Positions 44,379-57,476 of a stretch of DNA of 64,000 nt are shown one piece after another. Source of the stretch: Knoxdaviesia capensis (lineage: Eukaryota > Ascomycota > Sordariomycetes > Microascales > Gondwanamycetaceae); contig LNGK01000003.1 of assembly GCA_001510575.1 (NCBI GenBank), positions 2,457,369 through 2,521,368 of the forward strand, read 5' to 3'. A program made the translations under genes and the position numbers. The notes beneath the pieces are model-generated. The model was not told the DNA's origin. It saw nothing but the letters and a program-made list of their open reading frames with translations, and did not search any database. Within the stretch, counting starts at the first letter, position 1; each line of letters starts with the position of its first letter.

Positions 44379-46637
44379 ATGGCCTCCAGCTCCAAACTCC
44401 CGCCGTATCCCGGCCTGGGCCTCCCTCTTCGTTATGGCCCCAGGTACGACTCCGACATCATCAGCTATCCCATGGGTGTTCAGCCGACCGGTGTGTCCAT
44501 GTCGAGCGAGATGTTGATGGTGCGGGAGGTGGCCATGATGATTGTCATGGACCGGCTGACCGACAAGCCCGACTGGCACAAGAAGGTTATGGACGACAAA
44601 ATCAGTGCGAAATGGCGCGATGAGATTGTCAACATGCCGAAAGAGGCCGTGCTCGAGGTGTACCTCAAAGTTACGGAGGGTACGCATCTGGCCGAAGAGC
44701 AGATGGTGTTTAATAAAGCGGCTGAGTATGCGCTGGGCCGCATCATGCCCATTTTCAACGAGAGGACTGCCGACTGGGTGAGTGCTGTCTCTTCGATCAT
44801 TATAAATACTCATGGATGGTCAGAAATGGGATCTACGCTGCTGGTGCTCTCCAACTAACAGCACGCAACCGCACCCGCGTCTCCGTTGCACTAGATGATC
44901 TCCGAGCTCCGGGACAAAGCCAAGTACTACACCGAAACCGGAATCCTCCCGTCTCTCGACGCCTGTGCGTCGATTGCCAAGTCCGACACTCTCGTCAGCC
45001 CGGAACTCCACGCCGAAGTCCAGGCCGCCTTCGCTCGCCTGTATGATGCTGCCAAAGATTCCCCGGACTGGCACCCGGGGACTAACGACACTGTGTTGGA
45101 TGTGGTGCATCCCTCCCTGTATCCCATGGTGTTTGGCCGGACCAACTTCTTGCCTGACGAGGTGGTGGGCATCGATGATGCCATTGATAGATGGGCCGGA
45201 AAGGGATCCCCGATCAACCGTAAGGCTCAGTGGGAAGTGGAGAGGCGTGCTCTCCACATGAGCGACAAAGAGGCCGCGTACTGGAGCACCGAATATCAGT
45301 GGCTGCCATCGAACCTCAAGTTCAAGCCCGATGGCGGAGTAGAGTTCACGAGCTACATCAACAACCTGCACCCGCACAAGTTTCGGGACATTTACCACAC
45401 CATAGAAAAGGTTATTGACGCCGCCATGCCTCTCTGGAACCAGTGCATCATTCAGCACAGAGGTTCGACGCCCCTGGGGTCCGGCCGTCTGACTCCACGC
45501 ATTCCCAAGCCAGAACATGCGGGGTAAGTGAGCTCCACAGTGTTTCCATAACCGCCGTCTTTTTCTAACGTGTCGAACAAATTTTGTCTTGAACGCAGCG
45601 ATGATAATGACGAGAACTGGAATCCGCCCGGGATGGACCAGGTCCCGGAAGACGTGGCCGAGGAAACCCGCAAAACCGCCGAGTACAAGGAAAAGACCGA
45701 AGATGAGGAGATGGAAGACGATGAGGCTGTCTGGTATTGCTGCCGCAAGCCGCACCTCCCAGATCTGGGAGACTACACACCAGTCGACTTCGCCTTCGAC
45801 CCGGAGCGCACGCTGCACAAACTATTTGAAAAATCCGGCTTGCAGGTGATCGTCAAGATTGCGTCGCTGGAGCTGACGCCGGAGAAACCCGAAAACCCGG
45901 GCACGTCGTGGCACATTGAGGGCCTCATGAACGAGCACATTGTCGGAACGGCGCTGTACTACTTCGACTCGGAGAATGTCACCGAGTCGAGCCTGACCTT
46001 CCGCATGCGCACCAACGGCGAGGACGCGCACATGGACGAGGACATGTTCGGCTCTGTCGGCCAGGACGAATACCACTGGCTTGAAGAGGTCTACGGCGTG
46101 CATCTCGCCGGCGGCGGAGGCGACTCCTGTGTGCAGCGGTACGGCAGCACCACGACCCCGCAGGGCCGGCTGCTGTGCTTCCCGAACGTATTCCAGCACC
46201 ACGTGTCTCCCGTCAAGCTCGTCGACCCGACCAAACCGGGCCACCGGCGGTTCATTGCCATCTGGCTGGTCGACCCGCTGACGCGCATCATCAGCACGGC
46301 GAACGTGCCGCCGCAGCAGCTGGACTGGTGGGAGGAGCGGGCGTTTGCGGGGGTCCGCTCCGGGGGCTCGAAGATGCCGGCCGAGCTGGCGCAGGTGCTG
46401 CTCAACAAGAACATTGGCGTCGGGCGGCTGGACGCGGCCATGTCGTCGCTCCCCAGCGCGCGGCTGCCCAATGAGATCATCAACATGGTCACCAGCCAGG
46501 TCGACGACAACTCCGGGCCGATGTCGAGGGAGGAGGCGGAGGCGTACCGCCGCCAGCTGATGGATGGGCGCAAGGCTTTCAGCGATGATGTCGAGACTGC
46601 CTGGGCGGATACGGAGTATTCCTTCTGTGAGCACTGA
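44379..46637 (+). CDS. DUF4246 family protein
   Basis: This is an uncharacterised fungal family. Three exons (44379-44777, 44895-45523, 45599-46637) give 688 aa. The N-terminus (PPYPGLGLPLRYG...YPMGVQP) and the block SWHIEGLMNEHIVGTALYY are family hallmarks. WHIEG (H about 448, E about 450), FQHHVSPV (H about 543-544) and PGHRRFIAIWLVDP (R about 559) resemble the metal and 2-oxoglutarate ligands of double-stranded beta-helix dioxygenases. That resemblance is my inference, not established function. An acidic linker (KTEDEEMEDDEAVWYCC) sits at the start of exon 3. No signal peptide or membrane segment is visible. The substrate is unknown and the neighbours give no pathway hint. Confidence 0.88.
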
Positions 46638-46907
46638 GTCCGGAGATGCTGTGATGACACATGTGGTGGTTGTTGCTCTGTGGATATCTTCAGCTACTTG
46701 CTGCTTCTTGTCGCCATTTCTTTGCTCCGTTCTGTTTTCCGATAGTGATTTGGTCCTATTTATTCCTGATATCGTCTTCCCGTTGCCCCTTTTCCAACCT
46801 CAGAATGTCACCATCCAGCCGTATCAAGCACAATATATCAGTTGCAAATCTGCAGCGTCAAACATACAGTTTATTTCCTGGGAACCCGCATCTAGTCAGC
46901 TAGTCGC

Positions 46908-47255
46908 TCACTGAGTTTGGTAGTCAGTCGACTCCGATAACTCGCGCCACTCGCGCGCCGTGGCGATGATGTCCTCGGCGTACGCCTCGAACGCCTTGCT
47001 GGAGTCACTTCCCAGCGGGATCCATTTCGGCCACGGGCGGCCGTTAGCCAAGCCCCTCGCCCAGCACCAAATCCACGATGGCCTCGGCGGCCGCGGCAGG
47101 GCTCGCGCGGCTCGATTCCCGGCACGTCCAGCACCGTCAGCGCGTTTCTGCGCCTTGGCGGGCGCGTAGTCCGGGATCACGCTCTACAGGCCCGTGTCCA
47201 GGCTCTGCACGTTGCCGCCGGCGTCCAGCAGCACGTGGCGGATGCCAAACGGCGC
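46908..47255 (-). pseudogene. Decayed C-terminal fragment of a short-chain dehydrogenase/reductase
   Basis: Reading the minus strand from 47255, the family sequence appears in pieces: APFGIRHVLLDAGGN, then a stop, IPDYAPAKAQ, a frame change, AEAIVDLVLGEGL in another frame, then RPWPKWIPLGSDS...TAREWRELSESTDY ending at 46908. These are the C-terminal motifs of fungal SDR oxidoreductases (IxDYAP, LVLGEG and PLGSD types). At least one in-frame stop and two frame shifts interrupt them, and the N-terminal Rossmann half with TGxxxGIG and YxxxK is absent. A GT microsatellite lies about 100 bp upstream where the missing half should be. Family-level identification is from motif recall. Confidence 0.72.
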
Positions 47256-47362
47256 CGGGGCCGCGGGCGTCGGTGTGCAGGTGCCGGAGGCGGGCGGGGT
47301 CGCGGGTCGCGGCGGGACACGGCGAGCTGTGTTGGTCGACGTGTACGTACGATGTGTGTGCG

Positions 47363-47394
<32 letters not shown>

Positions 47395-47724
47395 GGTCGA
47401 AAGCTGGCGGCCTACAAGCATGCAACTGACTTTGTGCCTTGAGAATGCGTGGGATTTCTTTCCCCTCCACAACAGGTCTTGTAGTGATTGATATAACTCA
47501 TGGAATGCCACTCCCCAATACCCAACACCTCGGAAACTCAAACCCCCGTTCCCCTCCTCTCCCATTTCCTCGTCATCGTACATAATTAAACTTGTTCAGG
47601 GACCTTCGTTTGCACCGTCAGACGTTAAAATGATAACCAAATCCGGGGAAAATAAAGATTCATGAAATCCAGGTAAAAGAAACAGCTTTCCCCCCTCCCC
47701 CCACTAATCTCCTCCCGCATCCCT
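47256..47724. other. Intergenic: microsatellite and 3' flank
   Basis: This contains a GT array and the 3' flank of the paraoxonase-like gene. No open frame with family resemblance is seen. Confidence 0.5.
47353..47394. repeat. (GT)n microsatellite
   Basis: About 42 bp of GT with two CG interruptions, adjoining the SDR pseudogene. Confidence 0.9.
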
Positions 47725-49076
47725 CTAATACTTCCACGTGGCGATTCCCTTGGCGTACAGGCCGGTGATGATGCCGGTGCGGCGCTCAGCATCGCGCAGG
47801 AAGGTCGAGCTGGACGGGTATCCGGTCTCGGTCACGTACACGTTCTTGAGGCCCTCGTCAGGCGTCCACTCGGCGACCCACGACGGCGCGTTCAGCGTGG
47901 CACACTCGGCGGGGGCGGTGCCGGCGGCGACAGCGTCCGGGTCGTTGCAGGCCGAGCGCGAGTGGGTGAACGCGCGCAGAGAGTCCGGGAACGGGTGGCC
48001 GGCGAGCAGCAGCGCGCCGTTCGTGTCGGCCGAGATGTTGTCGACGAAGAACGGCACGAGCACCTTGTCGTGGTACAGCACGGCGCCGTTGATGGGGTTG
48101 ATCTTGTACAGCAACAGCGCGCAGCGCGTCGTCGAGGCCACCGCCAGCGCGGTCGAGTTGATGATGTGCACGCCGTTGGCGAAGCCGACGCGCGAGACGG
48201 TCTTGACGTGGCCGGCGGCCAGGTCGACGTAGTACAGCGCGCCGCCGGTCCAGCCCGACATCTCCTCCAGCCACGCGCGCTTGGGGCTCTCCAGCCGCGG
48301 GAACTGGTGGTCGGCGGTGACGTAGATGTGGTCCGCGTCGACCACGGCAATGCTGTTGGGGGTGCGGATCACGGGGCTCTGGAAGGTGCGCTGGTGCGTG
48401 GCGCGCGGCGCGCCGGGCTTGGTCAGGTCCAGCGCGAAGATGTCGATGCGCGAGCCGGACACCAGGTGGTTGACAATGTACACGGACTTCGTCGGCGCGT
48501 AGTAGGTCACGCCCAGCGTGTGCAGCTCGGGCTCGTCGTATCCGATCAGCTCGATCTTGGTCAGGGCGCTCTTATCGTCCTTCTTCGCGGAGGAATAGTC
48601 GTACAGCCAGAGCGCACCGCCCTCTCGCGACTTTGTGTTGTTGATGCCCTGAGAGCCGAAGAGAGAAAGGGGAGCAAGTCAGCGCGCATACTCTTCGATC
48701 CCCGAATGGGTCCGTGGGGGCACCCGGCACTCACCATCACAGTGTTCCAGTTATCACGGCCCGGGTCGCAGGCAAGAATGGCGACACCCTCGTCTTCGAG
48801 AAGCGTGGCATCTTCGCAGTTGCGGACAGTGTCGGCAAACTTGATTTCGAGGTTGCCGATGGTGTTGACGGTCTGGAGGTGGCCCGGCCGGTTGTTGTAC
48901 AAGGTCGTAAGCGGATGGTAGCGTTCAAACGCGAATTGCAGGAAGCCGGGGATGATGGCCACCACAACCTGTCCCGCCAAAACACAGCCAGATATTAGTA
49001 TACCCAACATAAACCCAAGCTGCAGGAAGAGGACTCAATGTCTTGGAAGACTTACCGCCCATACGTATACTGACAT
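47725..49076 (-). CDS. Paraoxonase/arylesterase-like beta-propeller protein (SMP-30 superfamily)
   Basis: There are three exons on the minus strand: 49076-49056 (MSVYVWA), 48968-48735 and 48648-47725, giving 392 aa. Introns are 86-87 bp. Joining exons 1 and 2 gives MSVYVWAVVVAIIPGFLQF, a hydrophobic N-terminal signal peptide or anchor. The mature part matches the fungal serum-paraoxonase-like family: NCEDATLLEDEGVAILACDP, PNSIAVVDADHIYVTADH, GFANGVHII and FVDNISADTNGALLLAGHP. The Glu-Asp near the first strand and the conserved Asn and Asp residues are those that hold calcium in paraoxonases. The likely activity is hydrolysis of lactones or esters in the secretory pathway or outside the cell, but the true substrate is unknown. 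The gene stands alone before a large desert. Confidence 0.87.
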
Positions 49077-52000
49077 GGTGGTGTCGCGTGATGTGTGAGA
49101 AGCTATAGAATAGAGGGGATGATTACAAGCGATGAAGATGAGGGTGGAGATGGCAGGTTGGAGAAGAAGGAAGAGACGATGAATCAATTGACAGAAGACA
49201 CGCCGGTCCCAACAGTATATCTACTAAAGGATGAAAGGATTGCAAACGGAGGGCCAACAAAAAACGGCCACTAAGAAGTTCCGGTAAGCTGCAGGAGAAC
49301 ACGTCCGGCGTTGCTGATCTTAGATGAGAAGCCGAGCAGGCAAGGGTGGAAAGGGACCAAGATAAAGAAGAGCCGGCAGCAAATTGCGGTGATGATGGAA
49401 GTAAGATGGGAAACGGGTGGATGCACAATTTGAGAGACCCTGCTGATATAAAAAATCCAGGGGCGCAGAACGTGAAATACGTGAAGAGGAGGAAGACGCA
49501 CGAAGCAGACGATGAGACCCAGGGACCAGTTCGTTATCGCTTATCAGCGGCGGCCAGTCCGAAAGGATGCTTAGGGTTAGCGACCCGAGTGATAAGTCAT
49601 CAGAAACTGGCACGCTGCCCGGCCTTGCCATTGGCCGGCAATCTGGCGTGTGGATTTCCGTGGCCGGGACTACCGATGCAATTGGGACCCGGTTTTCATG
49701 CAGGGATACCGGGTGTGAATCAGCAACATAAGCATCTCCATCGATATTGGTACGCCCTCTTCACGATGCTCCGTTTGATCTCGTTCGTTGCATCTCCGGT
49801 AACGACAGATCGACGGACCCGGCATCAATTTGCACTCGGACAAGCAACGGGCGCCGGTCTAGCTATATCAGAGGGTTGACCTCTCTTTCCTGTTCCCCTC
49901 AATGCATCAGTCAGACACAATCTTCAGCCACCCTCACGATGCACCATCACGTCCGAAGGGCCGCAATCTTCGATCGTCGAACGCGAGGTCGGGAGCTTTC
50001 CCCCGATGAACCGTCCAGCTGGCATGCCGCCATTTGCCACGCCGAGAGCGAATCATGCGGCAGTGACTACTCGGTGCTCTGGCTTGATCGCGGAGTGCGC
50101 GTGGGCCCCATGGCCAAACCCCCGGGTTCTCGGGCCTTTGTCGAGCGGTTCCGGTCCGAATGGAAACGGCGCGTGGACGCCGGAGCACGATTTTCTCCAT
50201 CGGTGGGCCTTCAAACAACCCGGAACGAGAGGATGATCACTGCCTGCTCTCGGTAGACACCACCTGGCTCCGGAGCCCGTCCACTGCCCATGGGGGTCCT
50301 GGTTCCCGGCGACGGCCATAGCCAGGCAGAAGGATCGCCAGTGTGCTTGGAAGACTCACTCTGCAGTCCCTCTCTGTTCATGAGTCGTCACGGCCGTCTC
50401 CGGACTCACTCGGAGAACCCATGTCCTCCATTGCGCTCACTCACTCACGTTGTGACCATGCGTGAGCTGCGTGAGGCAGATGGAACCTGATTGCAGGCTC
50501 ACACGAACTTCCACCGAACTCATCGTCCTGCCCGGCAAGCACCTCTTCAGTAGTGAGACTTGACGCGTGGAATGCACCACCAGACGCAAGCACACGCAGA
50601 AACACCAGCCTGTGGCCACCAGGAAGCGCCTTTGCAACACCTGGCACACATCCTGGCACCGTCCCCGTCTCCAATCCTCACCGGACGTTGGGGCCCGGCC
50701 TGCAGGTGATATGGCTGCGATGCTGGGTGCTACAAGTCTATTTAAAGACTCTGCCCCTCTGTCGTGGCTCACCGGAACATGTATCCTGTGTGTGCCTGTC
50801 TGCTACAGAACAACCGCTGCAGCCTGGCTGTCGGTTTTGGGGATCCATCCGATTGTCTGTCTGGACCAAGCAACATATGGCCGGAGCACCCCAAGCCTGT
50901 TGCCCGCATAGCCAGCCGAACACCTATGGAAAGCTCGCTGTAGACACACAAAGTGAGACCTTTCTATTAGAGCCAGACACGGTCTCATTAGGTCTCAGTG
51001 TCTGGGGAGGGCCAATCGTGGGCGCAAGACAATGCACCATATATTACGTCCACTGCCACTCTGGCTGGGTGAGTGTGGACTAGCACACCTTGGGAACTCC
51101 TCATCCAATCGTCCACTGCAACAGCGAGTACATGCAAACTTAGGGGCGTTTTTGATCTTCTTTTTCGGAACGCACTACGCCTGGTGTGTATCCTCCAGTC
51201 GTGGCTTTTCGTGGTGTGCCGCCAGTAGCCAAGCTGCGTGGATTCTCTCGGACCTCCGACAAGCTTGGGCGAAACAAACAACGGTTCGCTGGGGCGGGCA
51301 GGGGGTGGCATACACGGAGAGAAGCATAACGATACAGGACACGAAATAGCCCGACGGCATGCGACTTCAGCCAGGGCAAAAAGTACTATTGATCTAGATC
51401 TCTGTGAAGATCGATATATGTAAGTGCTAGTGCCCTCCGCACCCTCGTCCACGAGGCTTGCTTCCTATTGGCAGTCGTCCGGCCTGGTGTGGTGTGGTGT
51501 GTGTGCGACGTTGGGGTGTTCTCGTGGACTTCAACTTGCATTTCCGGGCTTTCATAGAAACCTGCGCGGTGGCTTCGGGGCTCTGGCGTCCTCCGATATG
51601 TCGATGGTGCTATCATATCGCCGTGTTTGTCTATACCAGCAGAAGGAAACCTTCTCCGAGGACACACGCTGTCATAGCACGGAGATCCTATAACGCCTGG
51701 TCATCTGCAATCTGGCTGCTGGCCAACTACATTACATCGCCGCAACCGGCCACTCGAAGATCTCGGAGTGGCCTGATGTCAAGCTGTTCCAGCCACGCCC
51801 ACCCACCTCCCCCCATACATACGCTGTGCTGAGAGTCATCCGGGGATTTGAGGGCGTCTGGTGCTCGTTTTCAGTTGAAACGCCCAAACACGGGCGAATT
51901 GGCTCGATCGGCAGCCCGGCAAAACTGGCATGTGGGGAGGAGGGGGGTCTAGAAAGGACGGCCTGCCGGCGCTTGTTCCTTTTCAGATACAGAGCAGTGT

Positions 52001-53395
52001 GCCAGTCGATTCGATGGTATGGGTGGTGAGTTGAGGATGCCCTGCCGGACTCCGCGGTTCCAGAAGCTGTCTGCTAGGTGCAGAACCCATCGTCATGGGG
52101 AATGGCGGAGGCCGATGGCAAAGGGCCGCGTGGACGTGTAGAAATGACCCTGAAGCCCCCGTCCAACACTTCTCTACCGACATGTACCGTGGTTCACGCG
52201 AGTTTACACAGCTCGCAGTCTTGCATAATGGGGAGTGGTGAAGGACGCTGTAATCCTAGAGCCTTCCGCCGGTCCTCAGCGATTCCGCAGATCCCGGGTG
52301 GCCAGTGGCAGATGACTCGCCCAGCAAGCCTCAGCGACGGCGGCCCATGGGTCCATGGCACTACTGTTCTGTACATGCTGTGAACGGTATCCGTAGTATT
52401 CAAGGAAATCGACAAATCAGGGTGGACTTCTAGTGCATTCCCCCGCCGATTGTCGTCGTCGCGTGAGCAACAGTTTTTGCTGCATTGGTGCATGGCTGCA
52501 GGAAGCTCCTGATCTCGACCCGCACGCCAATCTGGAAGCCCTTCCGGTTGACTAGGTGTGTGTGTGTGTGGGTGGACTCGTTCTCGGCACACTCTTCTGT
52601 GCGCAGGGTGGATAAGCCGACTTAGTGTCTCAAGTGCCGTATATATCCGGATCGCTGATAAGACCACCGAGGCGTGGGATGTTGCGAGATCAAGAAGAAA
52701 CAGGAAAGCGGGAAGCGGAACGCAGTAGGTCTCCGCGTGCGTATCACTCTCCACATCCAGGTGGACGATGTCATCATCGAATTCCATGTGGGATTCGCGA
52801 TATCGCTCGGCTGGTATGTACACCCTGGTCGGCCCCGTCTGCACGTCCATCCAGGTGCAGCAGCATGCATGAGAGCTCTCCTCTGGACTCATCGCAGTTG
52901 ATTTCAGCACTCACCATTTGCCGTGTCTACAAAGGATAGATAAATCACCCATAAAACAGCTTCGTTCGTGAAGCTTCCCTCAAGTCCAGGGTTACGGTGT
53001 GAGTGGGTTCGATGGGCGATTTTCGTGTTTTTATCTCCCGATGAGAAAAATGCCACATGTGGGTAATGTTCTCGTCATGTTCCCACCCGACACAGCCGGA
53101 CTGGGAAAGCAGGATGGGAGAGTGATCTATCTATAAATGAAGAGGCGAAAAAAAACCCCCTGAGAATGTCAACAGTAAGAATTTCAACAGGTTTTCTTCT
53201 TCTCCCGACATGGGATATATACAGTACAGTACGGCGAATATCTCGAAGGCGTCATATCGACACGCAGTATCGCGGGTTTAATAATCGGCTGCAACGCCGC
53301 CATTCTGAGATTGCCCCCAGGCAAAAACGCCATCCGCGAGAGGAGAGAGGGCGCTCGCATTGTTCTTCGTACGTGTCAGGACTTCCAGCACGGCA

Positions 53396-53396
<1 letters not shown>

Positions 53397-53438
<42 letters not shown>
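53397..53438. repeat. (CA)n microsatellite
   Basis: A pure AC array of 42 bp, the cleanest dinucleotide array in the window. Confidence 0.95.
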
Positions 53439-53440
<2 letters not shown>

Positions 53441-54514
53441 TGCTGTAACAGCACATGCGTCCATCTTGATACTCGGTTCGCCTGGGACTGGTCACAGCTC
53501 GTCCCGCTCTGGAAGGCATGAAGGAGACACACAAACAAGACGCGGAGGGCACGTACAGTACACACACACACAGCGGCCGTGGTCGCTGTTTGGCGGTTGC
53601 TCTGCGTGCCGGTTCTGGTTGTGCCAGTGTGGGTGGGTACACACGGCAAATGCGTGAGACGACGTGGGTTAGTGCCACCAGGATTGCCCGCATTCCAGTG
53701 ATACACCAACCAACCGACCGACCATAGAAAGCACATTGCTGTAGCCTGCAGCCCGCTGTATATTCTGCTCTCCCCGTATCGTGTGGCCGGGTCTTGTGTG
53801 TACGTGGGAGAGCAGAAACCCCCTGTACACGCCGAAGCAAGGGCGTGAAGCGGGCGGGTGGCTGCTGGCTCTTCAGGCCAGAAGTCGCGGCCTCGGCGTA
53901 CGGACGGACGGGCGGGGGCTAGGTGATGGCACACAAAGGCCTCCGGCGAACAAGGGGCAGAACCGGGGGGGGTTGTTTGGTCCTCGGCCGCGTACAGCTC
54001 TCTCGATGCGGGCGCGGTGTGGCCGGCCGATCTGGCGAGAGTTGTGCGTGTGTAGTCCTCTGTGGCTGACGACGTGGTCTCTACAAAGATACATACGGTC
54101 CTCTGGCAGTCCACACCGCCATAGTTACGGTGGTTCGTCTGATCATGCTGGCCAGTTCCAGCTCCATATGCCATAGGTTCACGCTCGGGCTTCAACAACG
54201 CACCGACGCCCAGCTGAGCTTTCCCGGGGGCGGCTCGTATGGGAGGCTGAGCAAACGGAAAGCGGACTGTTTGAAAGAAAAAGAAAAAAAAAGAAGAAGA
54301 AAAAGAAACGGGATGAATCCGGTAGAACAGGCAAACAAAAGAAAGCAGGACAGCATCAAGTACTCCAACGACAATGCATGATATGGTGTGTGTGGAGTGT
54401 AAGTCCTGTGTGCCTCCCCAGGAGGGCCATGTGAGCACACCTTGGTTTGTCTTTCTTAGGGTGGCCAGACCCGTTCTTTCAAGAAGATGCAGAGTCCCTC
54501 CTCTCTCTCGCAAA

Positions 54515-54534
54515 AAATTAAATTAAATTAAATT
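54515..54534. repeat. (AAATT)n pentanucleotide repeat
   Basis: About four tandem AAATT units. Confidence 0.75.
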
Positions 54535-54654
54535 GAAAATGGTGTGAGGGTTCCTCGCTGGACACAACTCTCATGACACAGACAATGGCCAGCTGTGAGA
54601 CGAATCACCGCCCGGCACTCTCCTCCTGAGTGTATGCAGACCCAACTTGGAACA

Positions 54655-54678
54655 GTGTGTGTGTGTGTGTGTGTGTGT
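54655..54678. repeat. (GT)n microsatellite
   Basis: A pure GT array of 24 bp. Confidence 0.9.
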
Positions 54679-57152
54679 CTTTGGCAGAACAATAATACAG
54701 TACAGCAGCGATTATATCCGTCGACGTCGCATTGTTGGGTGCACCGCAGATAACACAAGAGATCAGCGGGCCGTGCGCACGCACGTCACTGTAACGCTTG
54801 GCGGAGGAGAGAAGAGGCAAAAGAACAGTTAGCCAGCAAGCGAGAAATGGCGAAGACGGACGGTGTCATATCAGGGCGGTCTCACGTCAAAGGGCCCCCC
54901 CTCGAAATAGTAGCTTGAGGGTATCACGAGATGCCGAAGAGAAAAGAAGAAAAAAGATTCCTTTAAAGTGGCGTAATACTATTGATGCCGGCGAGAAGAC
55001 ACGAGAGCGCCAACGCCTTGTAGCCTGGTCTGGCGTCCTTATCGCCTTGGTGAAAGAGGACCTCTTCCACTTTTGTCCGTCATGGTCGGCCTCAAGATTG
55101 AGAGGCCGTATCACGAGAACTGTCTTCTGTGTATTATATATTTGTATATCAACCGGGCCTCATATCTGGTGTCTCCAAAAAAAAGAGGATATAGTTCCAA
55201 CGGCCGCAATCGGGCGACTCTCGCCCTATCAACGACCGCAGTCCTATCAAGCCAAGATCCTGCTGCAGGTTCGTGCTGCTCGCTGCCTGCCATAGCCCGG
55301 TGTCCATTCCATATCGCGAGACCTAAGCCCACTGGCACGAAAAGTGTATGTGTGGGTGTATCGCCCCAGTTTTGAACGTCGATTCTCAAGGTCCACTCGG
55401 AGGGCCACACAGCACTGAACTGTACAGACAGCTGCATTAGCTTCGCAGTTGTTGTTTTCTTTGGCGGCCTGCAACCTTATACTAAGAAGCCAAAAAAAAA
55501 TGGTCATCCGGCACGTTAGTACTAGCTTGCTCGTTATCTTTTCCCCGTTCTTGGAGATAAAACTGCGACCTCAGCGGCCAGGACGTTTCGCCCGAGGCTG
55601 TTCTGGCGTGGTATTGGCGATATCTTGGGAACTGCCTCGTGATGTCGATACAAGGTACTTCCTTATACAGCTATACTGTAAGGAAGAGTAAGTCATAGAA
55701 GTCCGTACGAGTGGACTTTGGGTCGGCCTGTAGTCGTCGGGGTTGTCGGGGTCGTCTGTCCCAAGCGCCAGAAGCCGGCTCTCCGTTGCAAATAGCCGGA
55801 GATTTTCTTTTCGCTTGGAGCCACTTGTGAGGCTACACCGCAACATCAGCCAGGGATGAAAAGGCCTGCCAAGAGCGTGGTTGTGTCTGTTCGATGTGGA
55901 CAAGTATTGTGGTCCCGCTCGCCAATATCAACGTCGTTTATACGATGCTTGGAGATGGCCTCCCCCCCTTGGTTCCCTCAATGCAATATCACCATCCAGT
56001 GAGAAGTGAGAATGCGGAACATGCCATGATATCAGGTCATCCATGGGGTTCCCCCTTTTCCCCTTCCCCAGCCAGTATAAACCGGTGTTGAAGTGTACGG
56101 AGTCTGACTTACTCATGACCTCCCAACAATGCATGCAGCGAAGACGATCGTGGGAGGGAAACCCCGTCTGCCAGTGGCCTAGGATGGCATCCCGGTTTCA
56201 GATGGTCCCCCGTTTGGCTGCTTCATGCATAACGGGGTCCGGTCCTCTTAGGTCGGCCTGAGGAATCGTCCGTTTGTCTTGCTCTCTGCACTCCGTACGA
56301 GCGTTGTGTGCGGGCCCCCCGATCTCACTTCCATGCATCTCCTGGACACTATCTGTTGCACCACGCCGCCAACATGCACCTCAGCAGGACCAGAGAAACA
56401 CCCCGTGCATGGTGGTGTCTGTATGTCCACGGACGGCACAGCGAGCACCACCGCCGTGAACAGCGACCCTGATTCGCAGGATGGAATGCTCACCGTATCT
56501 GTCCAGGCTCGGCCATGGTCAGCCATTATCGAATCCATACCTCATAATACCATAATCTGCGCCAATGCGCCCCTAGTATACTGTAAGTATATTCCCCTGT
56601 GACCTGTCTCTCCAAACCCGGTTGGCCACCACTGGGGCAGCATATCCTCACAGACTGCACAGACGGGCCACACAAACAATGTGAATAGATGCTCATCTAA
56701 GGATGCACAGCGAGGAAGCCGGAACGAAACAACAGGGTCAGCAAGACTCTCCGAGCTAAGTTCAGTCAAGAAGCACAGATAAGAGAGGAATGCAGAAAAG
56801 GGGGGAGCAAAGAGCGGAGAAGAGGGACAAACACACAGCGGTCTTGATTATCCGGATCGTCAGCATTGCCCTCCTTTTTGTCTTCTGATTCGTATTGCAG
56901 TGATGATCCTTCAGAACTTCCACAGTCTCCCTTATCCTCTGGTTTTTTTAGTGGGTGGGATCAGCGCTGGCTGAATCTGGTGACGATCCCATTACGGGGC
57001 AGGACTTTGGAGAATGCATTTTTCTGTGGTGGTCATTTCATATCAAAGCCACCACCAGCCGGAGGTTGATCCACCTGCAGAGTCCAGAGGGGAAGTCCCC
57101 TTTACTCGTGCTCTCCTTCTTCAGTCTTATACGAGTGTGTGCAGTCAGTACT

Positions 57153-57166
57153 GTACTGTACAGTAC
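57153..57166. repeat. 14-bp palindrome GTACTGTACAGTAC
   Basis: A perfect palindrome sharing its core with the 22-bp palindrome in the first desert. Confidence 0.85.
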
Positions 57167-57415
57167 CTATGCAACGGTACAGTTGCAATCTTGTCTTGGG
57201 ATCACTGGCAGCTGGGCACAGGTCTCACTTTGACGCTGGATGCACCCACCATGACCCTTTTTTGCAGGAACTGAACCCGCCTCTCTGAGACAGCCTCTGA
57301 TCGGCCACTTGTCATCAGACCATGGAGAAGGAGCGGGAGGAAGAAGAAGATTCCAGCTCTCTCTTCACGAGTCCGAGCTTCAACCGGATGAAGCAAGCTC
57401 GCCAGCAAACACGGT

Positions 57416-57476
57416 TCCTCTCACTCCCTCTCTCTCTGTCTCCCTCCCTCTCCCTCCTTCTCTGTCTCTCTCTCTC
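57416..57476. repeat. CT-rich microsatellite tract
   Basis: About 60 bp of almost pure CT/CCT on the plus strand. Confidence 0.85.

Noticed and set aside
52194..52910. 238-codon minus-strand frame in the second desert
   Set aside because: No domain, contains a microsatellite-derived His-Thr stretch, and is not distinguishable from random open frames.
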